A DNA stretch of 64,000 nt from Oscillospiraceae bacterium (GTDB taxonomy: Bacteria > Bacillota > Clostridia > Oscillospirales > Oscillospiraceae), in the NCBI GenBank assembly GCA_015067835.1, contig SVLS01000003.1, forward strand, positions 50,883 to 114,882, written 5' to 3'. The position numbers were made by a program, and so were the translations under genes. Under the pieces are notes generated by a model. It had not been told where the DNA came from. It searched no databases and saw only the letters and a list, made by a program, of their open reading frames with translations. Positions 15,912-26,120 of this stretch are shown here, in pieces (position 1 is the stretch's first letter; each line of letters opens with the position of its first letter).

Positions 15912-18900
15912 ATTGAACGGCAACCGCTTGATTGTTTCCAAAGAAGTAAAGCCAGGCTTCCTTTACCGGACGCTGATAGATTTGACTCATTGCCTGGGCA
16001 TAAGCAAGAATTTGCGGACGGTAATGTGTTACCTTATCCGCCAGATTCCCCTGCGTTACATAATCGGTTTTAAAGTCAATGACGACGATTCCATCCTCAT
16101 CTACCATTGCGCAGTCCACAACACCCTGAAGCAGGATTTCTTCTCCGGCAAGGGCATCATCATAAGCTTCGGCATTTTCCAATACCGTGAACTTAAATTC
16201 ACGTAAAACATCCTTGTGCTTTTGCAGGCGTTTGCCCAATTCCGTATTGAAAAACGCCGCAATTTTCCGGCAGTCCACCATTTCCCCCTGCTCTACCGTC
16301 AGAAAATGCTCCTGTATCAGCCGCTGCACTTCCTTTTGAACGCCTTGTTCGTCTGTGCAGCAATCGTAGCGAATGTACTGCATTACAGCATGGGTCGCCG
16401 TACCTGCTGCCGCGCCATCTTGCTTTTGCTTTGAGAATGTGGGCTTGCGCCAAGTGGGACGGAACGCTTCATTGGATACAGCATCCTCCTGCGCCTCCGC
16501 ATCCTTTTGACGACCCTTTCGCTGGGTTGCTGTTTGCTTTGATGCTACCAGAGTTGCCGCCTGATGTCCATACACAAAGGAAAGCCCTGCTTGCATCTTC
16601 TCAATATATTCCTTCGGAATCTCCGGTGTGACAGATGCTTCCATTTGGCTATTGCCGTATTCAGCCTGCCGAACCAACCCGATTTTCCAGGGATGCTCTC
16701 CAACATGGGTCTGAGGTGTTGTATCGCACAAGGCTAAGAATTCGCCTGCTTCCGTGCGTTGCAGAGCCGCCATCATCACCCAGTCTCCCAGGCAGGAAAC
16801 ATCCTGAATCAGCTGCTCACGCTCCACAAGGCTCATCCTGGCGGCAAGCTCTGAAATACTTTCCTTCAGTTTTTTGGCACCATAGGTCATAATCAGCCTG
16901 TCTCTGGCCCGGGTCAGTGCAACATACAACACCCGGATGCTTTCGGAAAGACCGTCCACATCGATTTTCGCTGCAACCGCGTTTTTCGCAAAAGAAGGAT
17001 ATCGGACGCGGTTTTTATGGTCAATGGTCGTCATCCCCAGTCCCAAGTCCTTATCGCAAAGGAATGCACCGGTTGTACTCTGGCTGCTGAAGGTATGGGC
17101 AAGGTCACTGACAAATACAACGGGATACTCAAGACCTTTGGATTTATGGATGGTCATAATGGTAACGGAGTTGCCGCCGCTTTGCTCCTTCAGCGGAACC
17201 ATGCCCTTTTTCCCGAAGCCCTGAAGATGCTGCAGGAACTGCTCCAAATCCCGGCGGCCGATTTTTTCGTAGGAAACCGCCTGCTCATAGAAGGTCTGAA
17301 GATTCTCCTGTCTCTCAAAACCATTCGGCATTGCGGCAAAAATGCTGTCCATCCGGGTCATCGCAAAAATGGATTCCACCAATTTTGCCAGTGGCTGCAA
17401 TCTGGCGTCCCTGCGCCACACGCTCAGGCAGCGCAGAAATTCAAGGATTTTAGGATTGCTTGAAGACTGAATGGCATCATAAATGCAACCGTAGCGATTT
17501 TCGCTGCGGATTTGTGCCAATTCATCCGCTGAAACACAGAAAATGGGACTTGCCAAAACCGCCAGCAACGGAATATCCTGTCGGGGATTGCTGATTACCT
17601 GCAAAATTGCGTGCAGCAGCTGCCCTTCCTGTGTTTGAAGAATATCCTCTCCACCTTCGGAAGTACAGGGGATTCCACGCTGTTCCAAAGCTTTTTTGTA
17701 ATGCACTGCCACATTGCTTTTCGTCCGAAGCAAAATGGCAATATCCCCCAGCTCTATTGGCCGCAAGCCAGTCTTCGAGCGCACAAGATGGGTTCCATCC
17801 GTCAGCTCCCGAATTCTCTGGGCAACAAAGGCTGCTTCATCCACATAAGCACCGTTCTCCGTTTCAATGGCCCAAAGCTCCACTTCCGGTTCACCTATGG
17901 ATTCGTGAGGAGTCCCCTCCTCCAGCGCCTCTTCTTTTCCGTAAATCAGGCCGCCCACATCCGTGGACATACAATAAGAAAACACATCATTTGCACCAGC
18001 CAGTACGCCACCGCCGGAACGGAAATTGCTGGAAAGTGTCACCTTCCTGCTTTGAGGACTGACTGCTTGCTTTACCGGAAGATATTCATTGTACTTTTTC
18101 AGAAAAATTCCGGGGTCTGCCTGTCTGAACTGGTAAATAGACTGCTTCACATCTCCGACCATAAAGCAGTTTTGACGAGCCTCCGTCAAGGTCATATAGA
18201 TGGCATCCTGGGTGGCGTTGGAGTCCTGATACTCATCAACCATAATCTCACGGAAGCGATTGCTTATCTCTTTTGCCGCAGCCGTTGGTCCGCTTCTGCT
18301 TTTTCCCAAGAGCAAATCCAGCGTATAATGCTCCAAATCGTTGAAATCCACCATCCGCATTCTGCGCTTTGCTGCGGTATAAGCCCGGTCAAAGCTCTCA
18401 AGCAGCTTGATTAGCCCACGGGTAGCCGCCTGAGTTTGCTGAATATCTTCGAAAAGAACCTCGCTTTTTTCCGTAAAGACCTTCAGGCGCTCTGTGAGCA
18501 TATCCTTGCAGAATTTATGCGTTGTTCTTAAGCTTTCAATCAACTGCTCATCCACATTTTTTCTTGGAAAGTTCAACCGCCCAAAGTCAATTTTCTTTCG
18601 CTCAACCACCTCATCCCAGGTTCGGGCTTCCTGTAAATACTGAAGGCTTACTGCAATGCTGCGAAACAGCGTTGCGGGATTGGAAAGTCCACCCTCATCT
18701 GCCGCCTGCGCCAGTTTTTCGTAGGTTTTGATTTGCAAGGACAGGTATCGCTGCAGATTGTCAATCAAATATTCGCCCCAGGGCGTTTGTCCCATATCGT
18801 TAACACCGGAGGTTTGTGTTCTGTCAATGCAGTTTTGAAACCATTCCCTGGGATTCAGGCTGCACCGGGCATTGTCATAGACCTTCAAAAGCAAGGGTAC

Positions 18901-19416
18901 AATGGCATCATCATTGCGCCCCCAGCCCTGACTGTCAATAAATGCATAAAAGTCCAAATCCTCAGACTGGGTGTACGCCTCCTCCAGGCATTGATTCAGG
19001 CAGGCATCTCTTAAAATGGCACATTCATTTTCATCTGCCACACGAAAATCTGCCGGCAAATCCACCTGATAGGCATATTCCCGTAAAACATCTGCGCAAA
19101 AGGAATGGACTGTGGATATTTTTGCAAGGTACAGCCGCTGCATCTGCCGATGCAGATGGCGATTTTCCGGGAACTGTGCCATCAGCTCGGAAAGCTTGTT
19201 GGAAATTTTGGTTCGCAATTCCGATGCCGCAGCCTTGGTAAAGGTAATAATCAAAAAGTCATCCAGGTTTGCCGGATTTTCCGGGTCAAGAACATAGCTC
19301 ATCAGGCGGTCAACCAGCACCTTTGTCTTGCCGGAGCCGGCAGCGGCGGAAACCAGCAATCTGCCGCCACGGTCATATACAGCGTCGCGCTGTTGAAGTG
19401 TCAGTTCTTCAGCCAT
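15910..19416 (-). CDS. addA: ATP-dependent helicase/nuclease subunit A (AddA)
   Basis: 1168 aa, usual length. UvrD-type helicase: Walker A SAAAGSGKT near residue 22, VDEYQDSN near 390, GDVKQSIYQFRQADP, and MTIHKSKGLEYPVVF near 750. The C-terminal RecB-type nuclease shows GVVDCAMVDEDGIVVIDFKTD. With AddB it resects double-strand breaks for RecA loading, replacing RecBCD in Firmicutes. The ATG at 19416 follows GGAGG and overlaps the addB stop by 8 nt. Confidence 0.97.
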   Translation of the reverse strand: MAEELTLQQRDAVYDRGGRLLVSAAAGSGKTKVLVDRLMSYVLDPENPANLDDFLIITFTKAAASELRTKISNKLSELMAQFPENRHLHRQMQRLYLAKISTVHSFCADVLREYAYQVDLPADFRVADENECAILRDACLNQCLEEAYTQSEDLDFYAFIDSQGWGRNDDAIVPLLLKVYDNARCSLNPREWFQNCIDRTQTSGVNDMGQTPWGEYLIDNLQRYLSLQIKTYEKLAQAADEGGLSNPATLFRSIAVSLQYLQEARTWDEVVERKKIDFGRLNFPRKNVDEQLIESLRTTHKFCKDMLTERLKVFTEKSEVLFEDIQQTQAATRGLIKLLESFDRAYTAAKRRMRMVDFNDLEHYTLDLLLGKSRSGPTAAAKEISNRFREIMVDEYQDSNATQDAIYMTLTEARQNCFMVGDVKQSIYQFRQADPGIFLKKYNEYLPVKQAVSPQSRKVTLSSNFRSGGGVLAGANDVFSYCMSTDVGGLIYGKEEALEEGTPHESIGEPEVELWAIETENGAYVDEAAFVAQRIRELTDGTHLVRSKTGLRPIELGDIAILLRTKSNVAVHYKKALEQRGIPCTSEGGEDILQTQEGQLLHAILQVISNPRQDIPLLAVLASPIFCVSADELAQIRSENRYGCIYDAIQSSSNPKILEFLRCLSVWRRDARLQPLAKLVESIFAMTRMDSIFAAMPNGFERQENLQTFYEQAVSYEKIGRRDLEQFLQHLQGFGKKGMVPLKEQSGGNSVTIMTIHKSKGLEYPVVFVSDLAHTFSSQSTTGAFLCDKDLGLGMTTIDHKNRVRYPSFAKNAVAAKIDVDGLSESIRVLYVALTRARDRLIMTYGAKKLKESISELAARMSLVEREQLIQDVSCLGDWVMMAALQRTEAGEFLALCDTTPQTHVGEHPWKIGLVRQAEYGNSQMEASVTPEIPKEYIEKMQAGLSFVYGHQAATLVASKQTATQRKGRQKDAEAQEDAVSNEAFRPTWRKPTFSKQKQDGAAAGTATHAVMQYIRYDCCTDEQGVQKEVQRLIQEHFLTVEQGEMVDCRKIAAFFNTELGKRLQKHKDVLREFKFTVLENAEAYDDALAGEEILLQGVVDCAMVDEDGIVVIDFKTDYVTQGNLADKVTHYRPQILAYAQAMSQIYQRPVKEAWLYFFGNNQAVAVQ

Positions 19417-22400
19417 TGCGGTTTACCTCCTTTTCTACATCTGCCCAAAATTCCTGCGCAGAAATTGTCTTATAATCCCGGCGCTCCGGCACATCTTTCT
19501 GATGGCAAATGCTTCCATAGGGGCAATATCTGCAGGCATTGTGACTGCTGCCGCGGGTATAGGGATTGGCTTGCACGCTTCCTGCGGCAATTTCGTCAAT
19601 CATATTGCGCAGCAATGCAAAGATGTATTGCTCAAGTAGCTCAAACTGACCGCTGTCTGCCAAATCGCCGCTCAGCTCCCCATCCGGTGACAGCTTACAG
19701 CACACACGGTACATATTTTCGCCGGGGTTCATCGCTTCAATGACTTGTGCATTATTTAACAGCAATCCGCTTCGCTTCCAATTTGCTCTGCGCTTTAAAT
19801 CCGCCTTTTCCTTAGCAAGACAGCTATCTGCAGAAATAACTGGCGATCCGGCGGTAAAATACTGAACACCCGCCGCAACAGGGCTATTACCCACCACTTT
19901 CTCTCCATTTCTGCGCAATGCGAAAAGATACAGAAGCATTTGCAGACCAACGCCGTTATAAATATCACAATAGTCCAGAGACTTTTTTCCCGTCTTGTAG
20001 TCAACAACGCGGAAATAATGCTTTCCGCCCTGCTCCCAAATATCCATACGGTCCACTTTACCACGCAGGAAGGTGGGAATTGCCGCACCGTCAATGGATA
20101 TGGCCGGCATATCGCCGTCTTCGTTGCTGAAATTAAGCTCAAAGGCTTCCGGACGGAACTTGGCATCCTTTAATTCACACCACAGCTCCTCCAGAATCAA
20201 CACAAGCTCATTCCAGTTCCGTTCGAACAGATAGCTAACCCGCTGAGAATCTACCTGACTGAAGCGCTGACCGGCATAAGCCTCGGACTCTTTCTTTGCA
20301 ATCTCCAATGTCTCTTCCAACGACACGGTTTCAAAGCCGCCGCGAGCCATTACTTCTTTGGCAGTATGCTCCAAAACATCGTGGACATAAGTACCGAATT
20401 CTGCCGCATCGATGGTGATTTCCTTCCGTTCCTTCGCGCGCAGACCATATTTCAGGAAATAGGACAGTCGGCACTCGGCAAATTGATTAATTTGAGAAGC
20501 AGAAAGATTCAACTGACTTCCATACAGCTTTTTGACCGCATCTTCAGACACCTTTCCCACAGAATACTCCATTCTGTTTTTGGTGTCATAGTACCACTTT
20601 TCAACACCAAGCGCCTTCGCAGTTTTGACATCCTGCCAACGGGCCAAATAAGCACCGCTTTCCCGCATATCCACGCCTGCCGCACCAAGCGATTCCTTTA
20701 TGGTCTGCTCACCACCGGCAACCTTCGCAATACGGCGATAGAGGTAAGACCCCTCTCCACCGGGGTAGGAAATATATACGGATTCCGTCGCACCGCAGAA
20801 AAGGCCGTAAATTTCAGCAAATTCTGCCTGCAAGCCTTCCATTGCGCCGCCGGTCAGAGGTACGCCCATTTGACGCAGTGCCACTCGCTCCTGGTCGGTC
20901 AACAGCCCTTTGGAGCCGCCATAGCCGGGCAATGCACCCTCCGATGCGCCCAATACCAGCAAATGCTTTGCCTCCTGACAGCGCATTGCGCTGACAGAGC
21001 CAAATGTAACCGCATCCAAAGCCGGTGGAATTGTCCCCACCTGATACTGCGCCAGAAGAATGGTCAAAAGGCGGATGAACATCTCCGGCTCCCAAACTGT
21101 CTGACCCAGCATATCATACATCTGCTCCAGCGCAGACAAAAGAATTTCCCAAATCTGATTGAGAATTTGAACCTCTCTCAGCTGTCCGGCTTCCTCCATT
21201 TGAGCAGACAGCTTCTCCAGCTTCTCTACAAAGGAAATCTCTTCCAGGAAATCATAAAGTGCCTGCACCTGCTGGCTGAGATTTGTTGCCCTTTTGAAAT
21301 TCTGCTGCAGCTTTGCCAAGGGAGAAATCGCCATCTGCCGCGCCTCATTCAGCGTTTCCAGTAATTTCGTTGCCTGGTCGTTCCAATCCTTCCCCAAGCC
21401 CTCCGGATGCCCATCCCAGCTCTTCAGGAAGCCATTGTAGCGAATGCCCCAGGTAATGACATAATTTTCCACCTGGTCGCAGGTATCCGTATCCAACGGA
21501 GAGAGAAGGGATTTTAGGTAGCGCAGTACCGCAGACTGCTCGAAGCCGCCCAAGGCCGCATCCAGCGCGGACAGCACCGTAGAAATCACTGTTTTCTGCA
21601 GAATGTCCTCTCTTCCCGATTGATACAGCGGGATTCCGTACCGGCGGAAATTCAATTCCATCACGCTCTGGTACTGGTTCATATCTGCACACACAATGCT
21701 GATATCCCGGTATCTGCAGCCACTTTGCACCAGCTCCATCACACGGTCTGCGGCAGACAGCACCTCCACATGGATAGAATCTGCGCAAACTGCACGAACA
21801 CGGTTATGCAGCTCTTCCGACTCCGGCAATTTTCCCTGAAACAAAGAATCGTACAGCAACATCATTGCATCTGTTCGGCTTTCCACCGCCTCAATTTCCA
21901 CAGGAATTCCGGCATTTTTAGCGCAACGAAGCAGCTGCTTTGCTGTATCACCTGCCTTTTCAAAGGCCAGGTTATCCGTTTCGATGCTGTCGCAGTTCAT
22001 GCTGATCGTAACCGAGGGTGACTCTTTGATTAAATGCTCCAGAATTGCCAAATGCTGGCGGGTAAAATCCGGGAAGCCGTCGATGTAAAAGGTATGCTCC
22101 CGGGCGAAGGAATCCTCCTCCAGCTGCTCCAAACACCAGGTCATCTGGTCCCGCGGGTCACGGCGACCTTGGGCGCAAATGGCATCATAGGCATCCAGAA
22201 TCAAAGCCAGCTCCTCCAGCTTAACCGACAAGGTGCCATCGGTCATTTTGGACGCTGCCATCAAATCCTGGGATGTGATGCAGCAGCGTTTGAACTCGTC
22301 AACTGCATCCACCAGCTCCTTCAGAAACTCCGGCTTTGTTTCAACCGATGCATAGGCCTTGATTTTGCTATGTAATTGATGGGTCGCAGCTGCCATGGCA

Positions 22401-22672
22401 ATCATCCGGCCGCCATTATCCAGACAAGAAGCTGCCGTATTTCCAACCCGGGCTGCCACACGGGTCGCCAGGCGGGGAAAAGACAGCACCTCCGCATAGC
22501 GGCTTACTGTATTGCCTGCTGCTTTGCAAAGTCTGCGTTCTACATCATAGCTAATCAGCTCCGGGACAATCAAAACTCTTCCCGGCAGTCCGTTTGCCAC
22601 ATCTGAAGCGATGCAGGACAGTATTTTATTACGACCGGCAATCCAGTCTTTGGAAAGCAAAAGACGCAGCAT
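19409..22672 (-). CDS. addB: ATP-dependent helicase/nuclease subunit B (AddB)
   Basis: 1087 aa. N-terminal helicase-like part without a clear Walker A; C-terminal nuclease motif LRGKVDRMDIW...FRVVDYKTGKKSL; iron-sulfur Cys set formed by FAECRLSYF and ACRYCPYGSICH. Acts with AddA, contributing the second nuclease and Chi recognition in known systems. The start was moved from 22720 to the ATG at 22672 (MLRLLLSKDW), 7 nt after GGAGGG. A TGCTATAAT extended -10 lies at 22700-22708 on the minus strand. Confidence 0.96.
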   Translation of the reverse strand: MLRLLLSKDWIAGRNKILSCIASDVANGLPGRVLIVPELISYDVERRLCKAAGNTVSRYAEVLSFPRLATRVAARVGNTAASCLDNGGRMIAMAAATHQLHSKIKAYASVETKPEFLKELVDAVDEFKRCCITSQDLMAASKMTDGTLSVKLEELALILDAYDAICAQGRRDPRDQMTWCLEQLEEDSFAREHTFYIDGFPDFTRQHLAILEHLIKESPSVTISMNCDSIETDNLAFEKAGDTAKQLLRCAKNAGIPVEIEAVESRTDAMMLLYDSLFQGKLPESEELHNRVRAVCADSIHVEVLSAADRVMELVQSGCRYRDISIVCADMNQYQSVMELNFRRYGIPLYQSGREDILQKTVISTVLSALDAALGGFEQSAVLRYLKSLLSPLDTDTCDQVENYVITWGIRYNGFLKSWDGHPEGLGKDWNDQATKLLETLNEARQMAISPLAKLQQNFKRATNLSQQVQALYDFLEEISFVEKLEKLSAQMEEAGQLREVQILNQIWEILLSALEQMYDMLGQTVWEPEMFIRLLTILLAQYQVGTIPPALDAVTFGSVSAMRCQEAKHLLVLGASEGALPGYGGSKGLLTDQERVALRQMGVPLTGGAMEGLQAEFAEIYGLFCGATESVYISYPGGEGSYLYRRIAKVAGGEQTIKESLGAAGVDMRESGAYLARWQDVKTAKALGVEKWYYDTKNRMEYSVGKVSEDAVKKLYGSQLNLSASQINQFAECRLSYFLKYGLRAKERKEITIDAAEFGTYVHDVLEHTAKEVMARGGFETVSLEETLEIAKKESEAYAGQRFSQVDSQRVSYLFERNWNELVLILEELWCELKDAKFRPEAFELNFSNEDGDMPAISIDGAAIPTFLRGKVDRMDIWEQGGKHYFRVVDYKTGKKSLDYCDIYNGVGLQMLLYLFALRRNGEKVVGNSPVAAGVQYFTAGSPVISADSCLAKEKADLKRRANWKRSGLLLNNAQVIEAMNPGENMYRVCCKLSPDGELSGDLADSGQFELLEQYIFALLRNMIDEIAAGSVQANPYTRGSSHNACRYCPYGSICHQKDVPERRDYKTISAQEFWADVEKEVNRNG

Positions 22673-22723
22673 TGCATTCCCTCCTTTTATGTTTGACTTA
22701 TTATAGCATATTAATTGCAAAAA

Positions 22724-22749
22724 GGACAGGCTTTTTTCAAAGCCTGTCC
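22724..22749 (-). terminator. Rho-independent terminator of spoIIR
   Basis: Minus-strand GGACAGGCTTT/AAAGCCTGTCC stem followed by TTTTT. Confidence 0.85.
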
Positions 22750-22756
22750 ATATTAT

Positions 22757-23368
22757 TTATCCTGCGTAAAACAGGTTCTCAATCCACCCCAGACAGTCCA
22801 TCACAAAAAACCGGGCGCGGTATGGGGGTTCGTCTGTTAAAGCTCCTGTCAGGGAGTCTCCAAAGCCGGCACCGGCTGCAGTATCTTCAAATGCCTCCGT
22901 CGTTGCACCGAAGCACAGCCCGGGAAAAACAACACACCACCAGTTTTTCCCTTCCCCACTGCCGATGGTAATGCGCAGGGATTCATAAATACCGGACGGG
23001 AGAGAGAAAGTGTCATACTTCCGAGCCGGAAAGGCTTCCTTGGCAAAACTCACAACTGCCTTGCAGCCTTGCCCCGCCTTTTCCAAAACCTCATTGGCAA
23101 TCCGCTCCAGCTCCGGGAGCTGCGCCTGGATATATTCCCTGGCAGATTCCATATCGGGAAGGCTGTTTACCGCACTTTGAAGCTTATTCAGCACTGCGTC
23201 TCTTACCTGAAGCTTGATGCTTTGAGCCTCTTCAGAATCAGAATCCGCAACCACATGCAAGCGTATGACACTGTTTTGCAGCGCTCTTATATCCGCCGTT
23301 ACACTTCCAAGCCAGAATGCCGCCACAATCAACAGCAATGTACAAACGAATTTCAAAAACTTCTTCAT
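22757..23368 (-). CDS. spoIIR: Stage II sporulation protein R
   Basis: 203 aa secreted forespore signal that triggers SpoIIGA processing of pro-sigma-E in the mother cell. N-terminal signal/anchor (MKKFLKFVCTLLLIVAAFWLG), conserved IRLHVVADSDSEEAQSIKLQVRDAV, and IGSGEGKNWWCVVFPGLC near residue 150, all family hallmarks. The ORF track starts four codons earlier at 23380. A sigma-F-like promoter lies upstream, fitting the known control of spoIIR. Confidence 0.95.
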   Translation of the reverse strand: MKKFLKFVCTLLLIVAAFWLGSVTADIRALQNSVIRLHVVADSDSEEAQSIKLQVRDAVLNKLQSAVNSLPDMESAREYIQAQLPELERIANEVLEKAGQGCKAVVSFAKEAFPARKYDTFSLPSGIYESLRITIGSGEGKNWWCVVFPGLCFGATTEAFEDTAAGAGFGDSLTGALTDEPPYRARFFVMDCLGWIENLFYAG

Positions 23369-23398
23369 AAAAAACACCATCCATACCGGTTATACTAC

Positions 23399-23428
23399 CA
23401 GTATGGACGGTTTCAGTCAAAATGATAC
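23399..23428 (-). promoter_or_regulatory. Sigma-F-like promoter of spoIIR
   Basis: Minus strand: -35 GTATC (23424-23428; consensus GYATA), 15-bp spacer, -10 GTCCATACTG (23399-23408; consensus GGnnAnAHTR with one mismatch). The -35 overlaps the 3' end of ispE. Confidence 0.55.
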
Positions 23429-24283
23429 AGGTTTGGCAATAAATACTTGCGGATAGTTTTCTTTCAGCATCTGACAAATCACAGCAGCGTACTCAAATTC
23501 CGGAGTAATACAGAATACTGCTGAGCCGGAGCCGGTCATTTGCTGACCGATAGAGCCGTATGCATTGAAAATGGATTTGATATAATTCAGTTCCAGATGC
23601 TCAGCCGTCACCACCGGGTCAAATACATTGTACAAATTCTGGGCAATTTCCGGTAAGTTACCGGTGACAATTGCTTTTTCCATCAAAAGATGCTCCGGAC
23701 GCTTGCCGATGGGAGTTTCGTCAAGTTTTGCATATAATACCGGTGTTGATACGGAGAAATCCGGCTTGCACACCACAAAAATACAATCCGGCATATCCGG
23801 CAATTTCCGCAGTTTTTCACCCCTGCCTTCCACGAGAGCAGTCCCCCCTATGACGCAGAAAGGCACATCGCTTCCCACCAAGCTGCCCAATTCCGCCAAT
23901 GCTGCAACAGAAAGCGGTGAACCGTAATGACGGTTCAAAGCACGGAGCACAGCTGCCGCATCCGCACTGCCGCCACCCATACCGGCCTCGCTGGGAATTC
24001 GCTTTGTAATGCGAATTTCGATGCCGTTGGGGTCGATTTTAACAGTCTCAAAAAAGACCTTTGCCGCCTTCCATGCAAGATTGCGCTCATCACAGGGAAT
24101 ATCATCCCGGTCGCAATGCAGACACCAGGGCTTACCTGTCTCCACATCGATTTCCACATCATCCCGCACAGAAATCGTCTGCATCACGCTTTTCAGGTCG
24201 TGATAGCCGTCCGGGCGCTTGCCCAGAACATCCATTGTCAAATTCAGTTTTGCGTATGCACCTTCATACAGCGTCGTCATCAT
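23417..24283 (-). CDS. ispE: 4-diphosphocytidyl-2-C-methyl-D-erythritol kinase
   Basis: MEP pathway kinase of the GHMP superfamily, 288 aa. Seen: AYAKLNLTMDVLGKRPDGYHDL at the N-terminus, the ATP loop PSEAGMGGGSADAAA near 100, and MTGSGSAVFC near 260. The ORF-track start at 24313 is too long; tandem ATGs at 24283/24280 follow AGGAG. Supplies the same pathway as dxs at 7-9 kb but is separately placed beside spoIIR. Confidence 0.95.
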   Translation of the reverse strand: MMTTLYEGAYAKLNLTMDVLGKRPDGYHDLKSVMQTISVRDDVEIDVETGKPWCLHCDRDDIPCDERNLAWKAAKVFFETVKIDPNGIEIRITKRIPSEAGMGGGSADAAAVLRALNRHYGSPLSVAALAELGSLVGSDVPFCVIGGTALVEGRGEKLRKLPDMPDCIFVVCKPDFSVSTPVLYAKLDETPIGKRPEHLLMEKAIVTGNLPEIAQNLYNVFDPVVTAEHLELNYIKSIFNAYGSIGQQMTGSGSAVFCITPEFEYAAVICQMLKENYPQVFIAKPVSF

Positions 24284-24410
24284 CAGCGCTCCTTTAACCG
24301 TTATGCCAGCCATTATAACGAATTTTTATCTGTTTTTCAAGAGGATGAATATTTTGCATTTCAATGGGGATTCTATAAACAGCCACAAAATGGAATGGAG
24401 GTAACACATA

Positions 24411-24614
24411 ATGGATACAATCGCATTGATTCTCTCTATCATTGGTAGCCTGAACTGGGGTCTGGTCGGTATCTTCCAGTTTGACCTGGTAGCGTGGCTT
24501 TTCGGCGGTCAGGATGCTATCATCAGCCGCATTGTCTACACCCTTGTGGGACTGGCAGGTCTGTGGTGCATTTCCCTGCTGTTCCGCAGATGGAAACGTG
24601 TGGATGGAGAATAA
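24411..24614 (+). CDS. DUF378 small membrane protein
   Basis: 67 aa with two membrane helices (about 5-30 and 40-60) and the DUF378 signature SLNWGLVGIFQFDLV near residue 13. Common in Firmicutes; function unknown. GGAGG 8-9 nt before the ATG. Followed directly by a terminator, so probably monocistronic. Confidence 0.9.
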   Translation: MDTIALILSIIGSLNWGLVGIFQFDLVAWLFGGQDAIISRIVYTLVGLAGLWCISLLFRRWKRVDGE

Positions 24615-24615
24615 G

Positions 24616-24652
24616 AAAAATCACCAAAGTCCTGGACTTTGGTGATTTTTTT
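24616..24652. terminator. Bidirectional terminator
   Basis: AAAATCACCAAAGTCC pairs with GGACTTTGGTGATTTT, followed by Ts; convergent DUF378 (+) and Big2 protein (-) genes end on either side. Confidence 0.9.
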
Positions 24653-24656
24653 GTAC

Positions 24657-25889
24657 TCATTCGCCAGCTTTCACATAGACCACGCAGGAATATGTAGCTC
24701 CCTCATATTCGGTAGAAACGATAACCTTGGTCAGCTTGGAAACGGTACCGCCGGTAATCTTGCTGCCGTTAATCTCTACGATACCGTCAATATCGGCTTT
24801 CCATTCCACGCCCTGTGCCTTTGCCTCGGTTTCCTTGTGCATCAGGTACAGGAAGAAGGTTTCACCCTTTGCGATTGTAACATCTGTTTTGCTAATCTTG
24901 TAATCTGTTGGCTCTGTGGGAGGCGCGGCATCAAAGGCACAAATAACCTTACAGGTTGCAGTCTGGTCACCAATGGTAGCTGTAATCATTGCTACACCGC
25001 GGTCAACGCCAACAACCTTACCGTTTTCAACAGTCGCAATGCTGGGATCAGATGTGGTCCAGGTAATATCCTCCGGCTTGATGCCAAGGGTTTCCGTGTA
25101 AAGCGTTGCTCTGCCGCCCTCTGTTGCAATGGTAATCTCGCCACTGTCCTTATAGGTCTTCAGCTTCAGGATAAAGCCAGCAGGAAGACTGGGTTCCGGA
25201 ACAGAAGGTGCAGGAGGTGTTCCCACCTTGGAATCCACCGGACACATTGCCACCACCGTGCCGCAAGTTGCGGTGATTGTGGTCTGACCGTAGCCAACAC
25301 CAACAACCAGACCGTTGGCATCAACTGTAGCAACCTCAGGGTTCTGAGAAGTGTAAATCACAGTCTTATTGGTGGTGTTCTCAGGCTCAATGACAGCATC
25401 CAGCTGGAACTGGGGTGCTGCAGCAGTCAGTTCAATAAAGCTGGCATTCAGCTTCACACCTGTGCAGAGAATCGTATCTCCTCCGGTAGGATTGTTCGGG
25501 TCATCAGAAGGTGTCGTCTGGCCTGTTGGCTCACTTGCAGGTGCACTGCTTTGTATCCACTTCACACCAACATAAATGCCTACTGCAACAATCGCCAGCA
25601 GCAGAATCACCACTACGGCAATCAAAACCATATTGTTCTCTTTGGGAACGTCATTGCGCTTCTGATTGGAATTGCGCTCAGATGCTCTGCTCTGGGTTGC
25701 ACGCTCTACATTGCTCTTTGCAAACCGACCGCCCTTTGCATACTGACCGGCCGTTGTCCGCTCCCGCTCAGGCGCTTCATCGCCGATAACGGTCTTCGCA
25801 TCTGCCACCGGTGCACAACCGCAAATCGGACAATTTGTTGCTGTATCGGGAAAGGAAGTTCCGCAAACATCACAAATAATTTTACTCAT
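24657..25889 (-). CDS. Zinc-ribbon, transmembrane, Big2-repeat surface protein
   Basis: 410 aa. N-terminal zinc ribbon (CDVCGTSFPDTATNCPICGC, residues 6-25), a charged stretch, one membrane helix (about 85-108), a Ser/Pro/Thr linker, then two to three bacterial Ig-like (Big2) units at about 140-220, 225-305 and 310-410. Cues are repeated NPEVATVDANGLVVGVGYGQTTITAT-like segments. Predicted topology: zinc ribbon in the cytoplasm, Ig-like domains outside. Start at the ATG 25889 after GGAGG, not 25979. Divergent from the pseudokinase gene with 230 bp between, so a shared surface role is possible but unproven. Confidence 0.8.
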   Translation of the reverse strand: MSKIICDVCGTSFPDTATNCPICGCAPVADAKTVIGDEAPERERTTAGQYAKGGRFAKSNVERATQSRASERNSNQKRNDVPKENNMVLIAVVVILLLAIVAVGIYVGVKWIQSSAPASEPTGQTTPSDDPNNPTGGDTILCTGVKLNASFIELTAAAPQFQLDAVIEPENTTNKTVIYTSQNPEVATVDANGLVVGVGYGQTTITATCGTVVAMCPVDSKVGTPPAPSVPEPSLPAGFILKLKTYKDSGEITIATEGGRATLYTETLGIKPEDITWTTSDPSIATVENGKVVGVDRGVAMITATIGDQTATCKVICAFDAAPPTEPTDYKISKTDVTIAKGETFFLYLMHKETEAKAQGVEWKADIDGIVEINGSKITGGTVSKLTKVIVSTEYEGATYSCVVYVKAGE

Positions 25890-25938
25890 AAAGTAACCTC
25901 CAGTCCGGACCTTAACTATAAGGTCTCTGTTTTTCGTC

Positions 25939-25967
25939 ATTATATCATAAGATAAGCTTGATTGCAA
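25939..25967 (-). promoter_or_regulatory. SigA promoter of the Big2 protein
   Basis: -35 TTGCAA (25962-25967), 17-bp spacer, -10 TATAAT (25939-25944), minus strand. An inverted repeat AAGGTCCGGACT lies between promoter and gene. Confidence 0.75.
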
Positions 25968-26120
25968 GTATCCTTTCAAGCCATCCGTGACGAATAAAAG
26001 ATGAATTTGTCAAAAATCAATAACCATTTCCGGAAAAAACCTGATAAATATGGTTGCTTTTTTGTCAAAGATAAATTAAAATATATTTTAAGCAATGTTC
26101 AAAGGAAAGAGGCGATTATT

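Noticed and set aside
24639-25955. 438-aa Cys/His-rich plus-strand ORF
   Set aside because: Antisense shadow of the zinc-ribbon/Big2 gene; no ribosome binding site; starts within a terminator.
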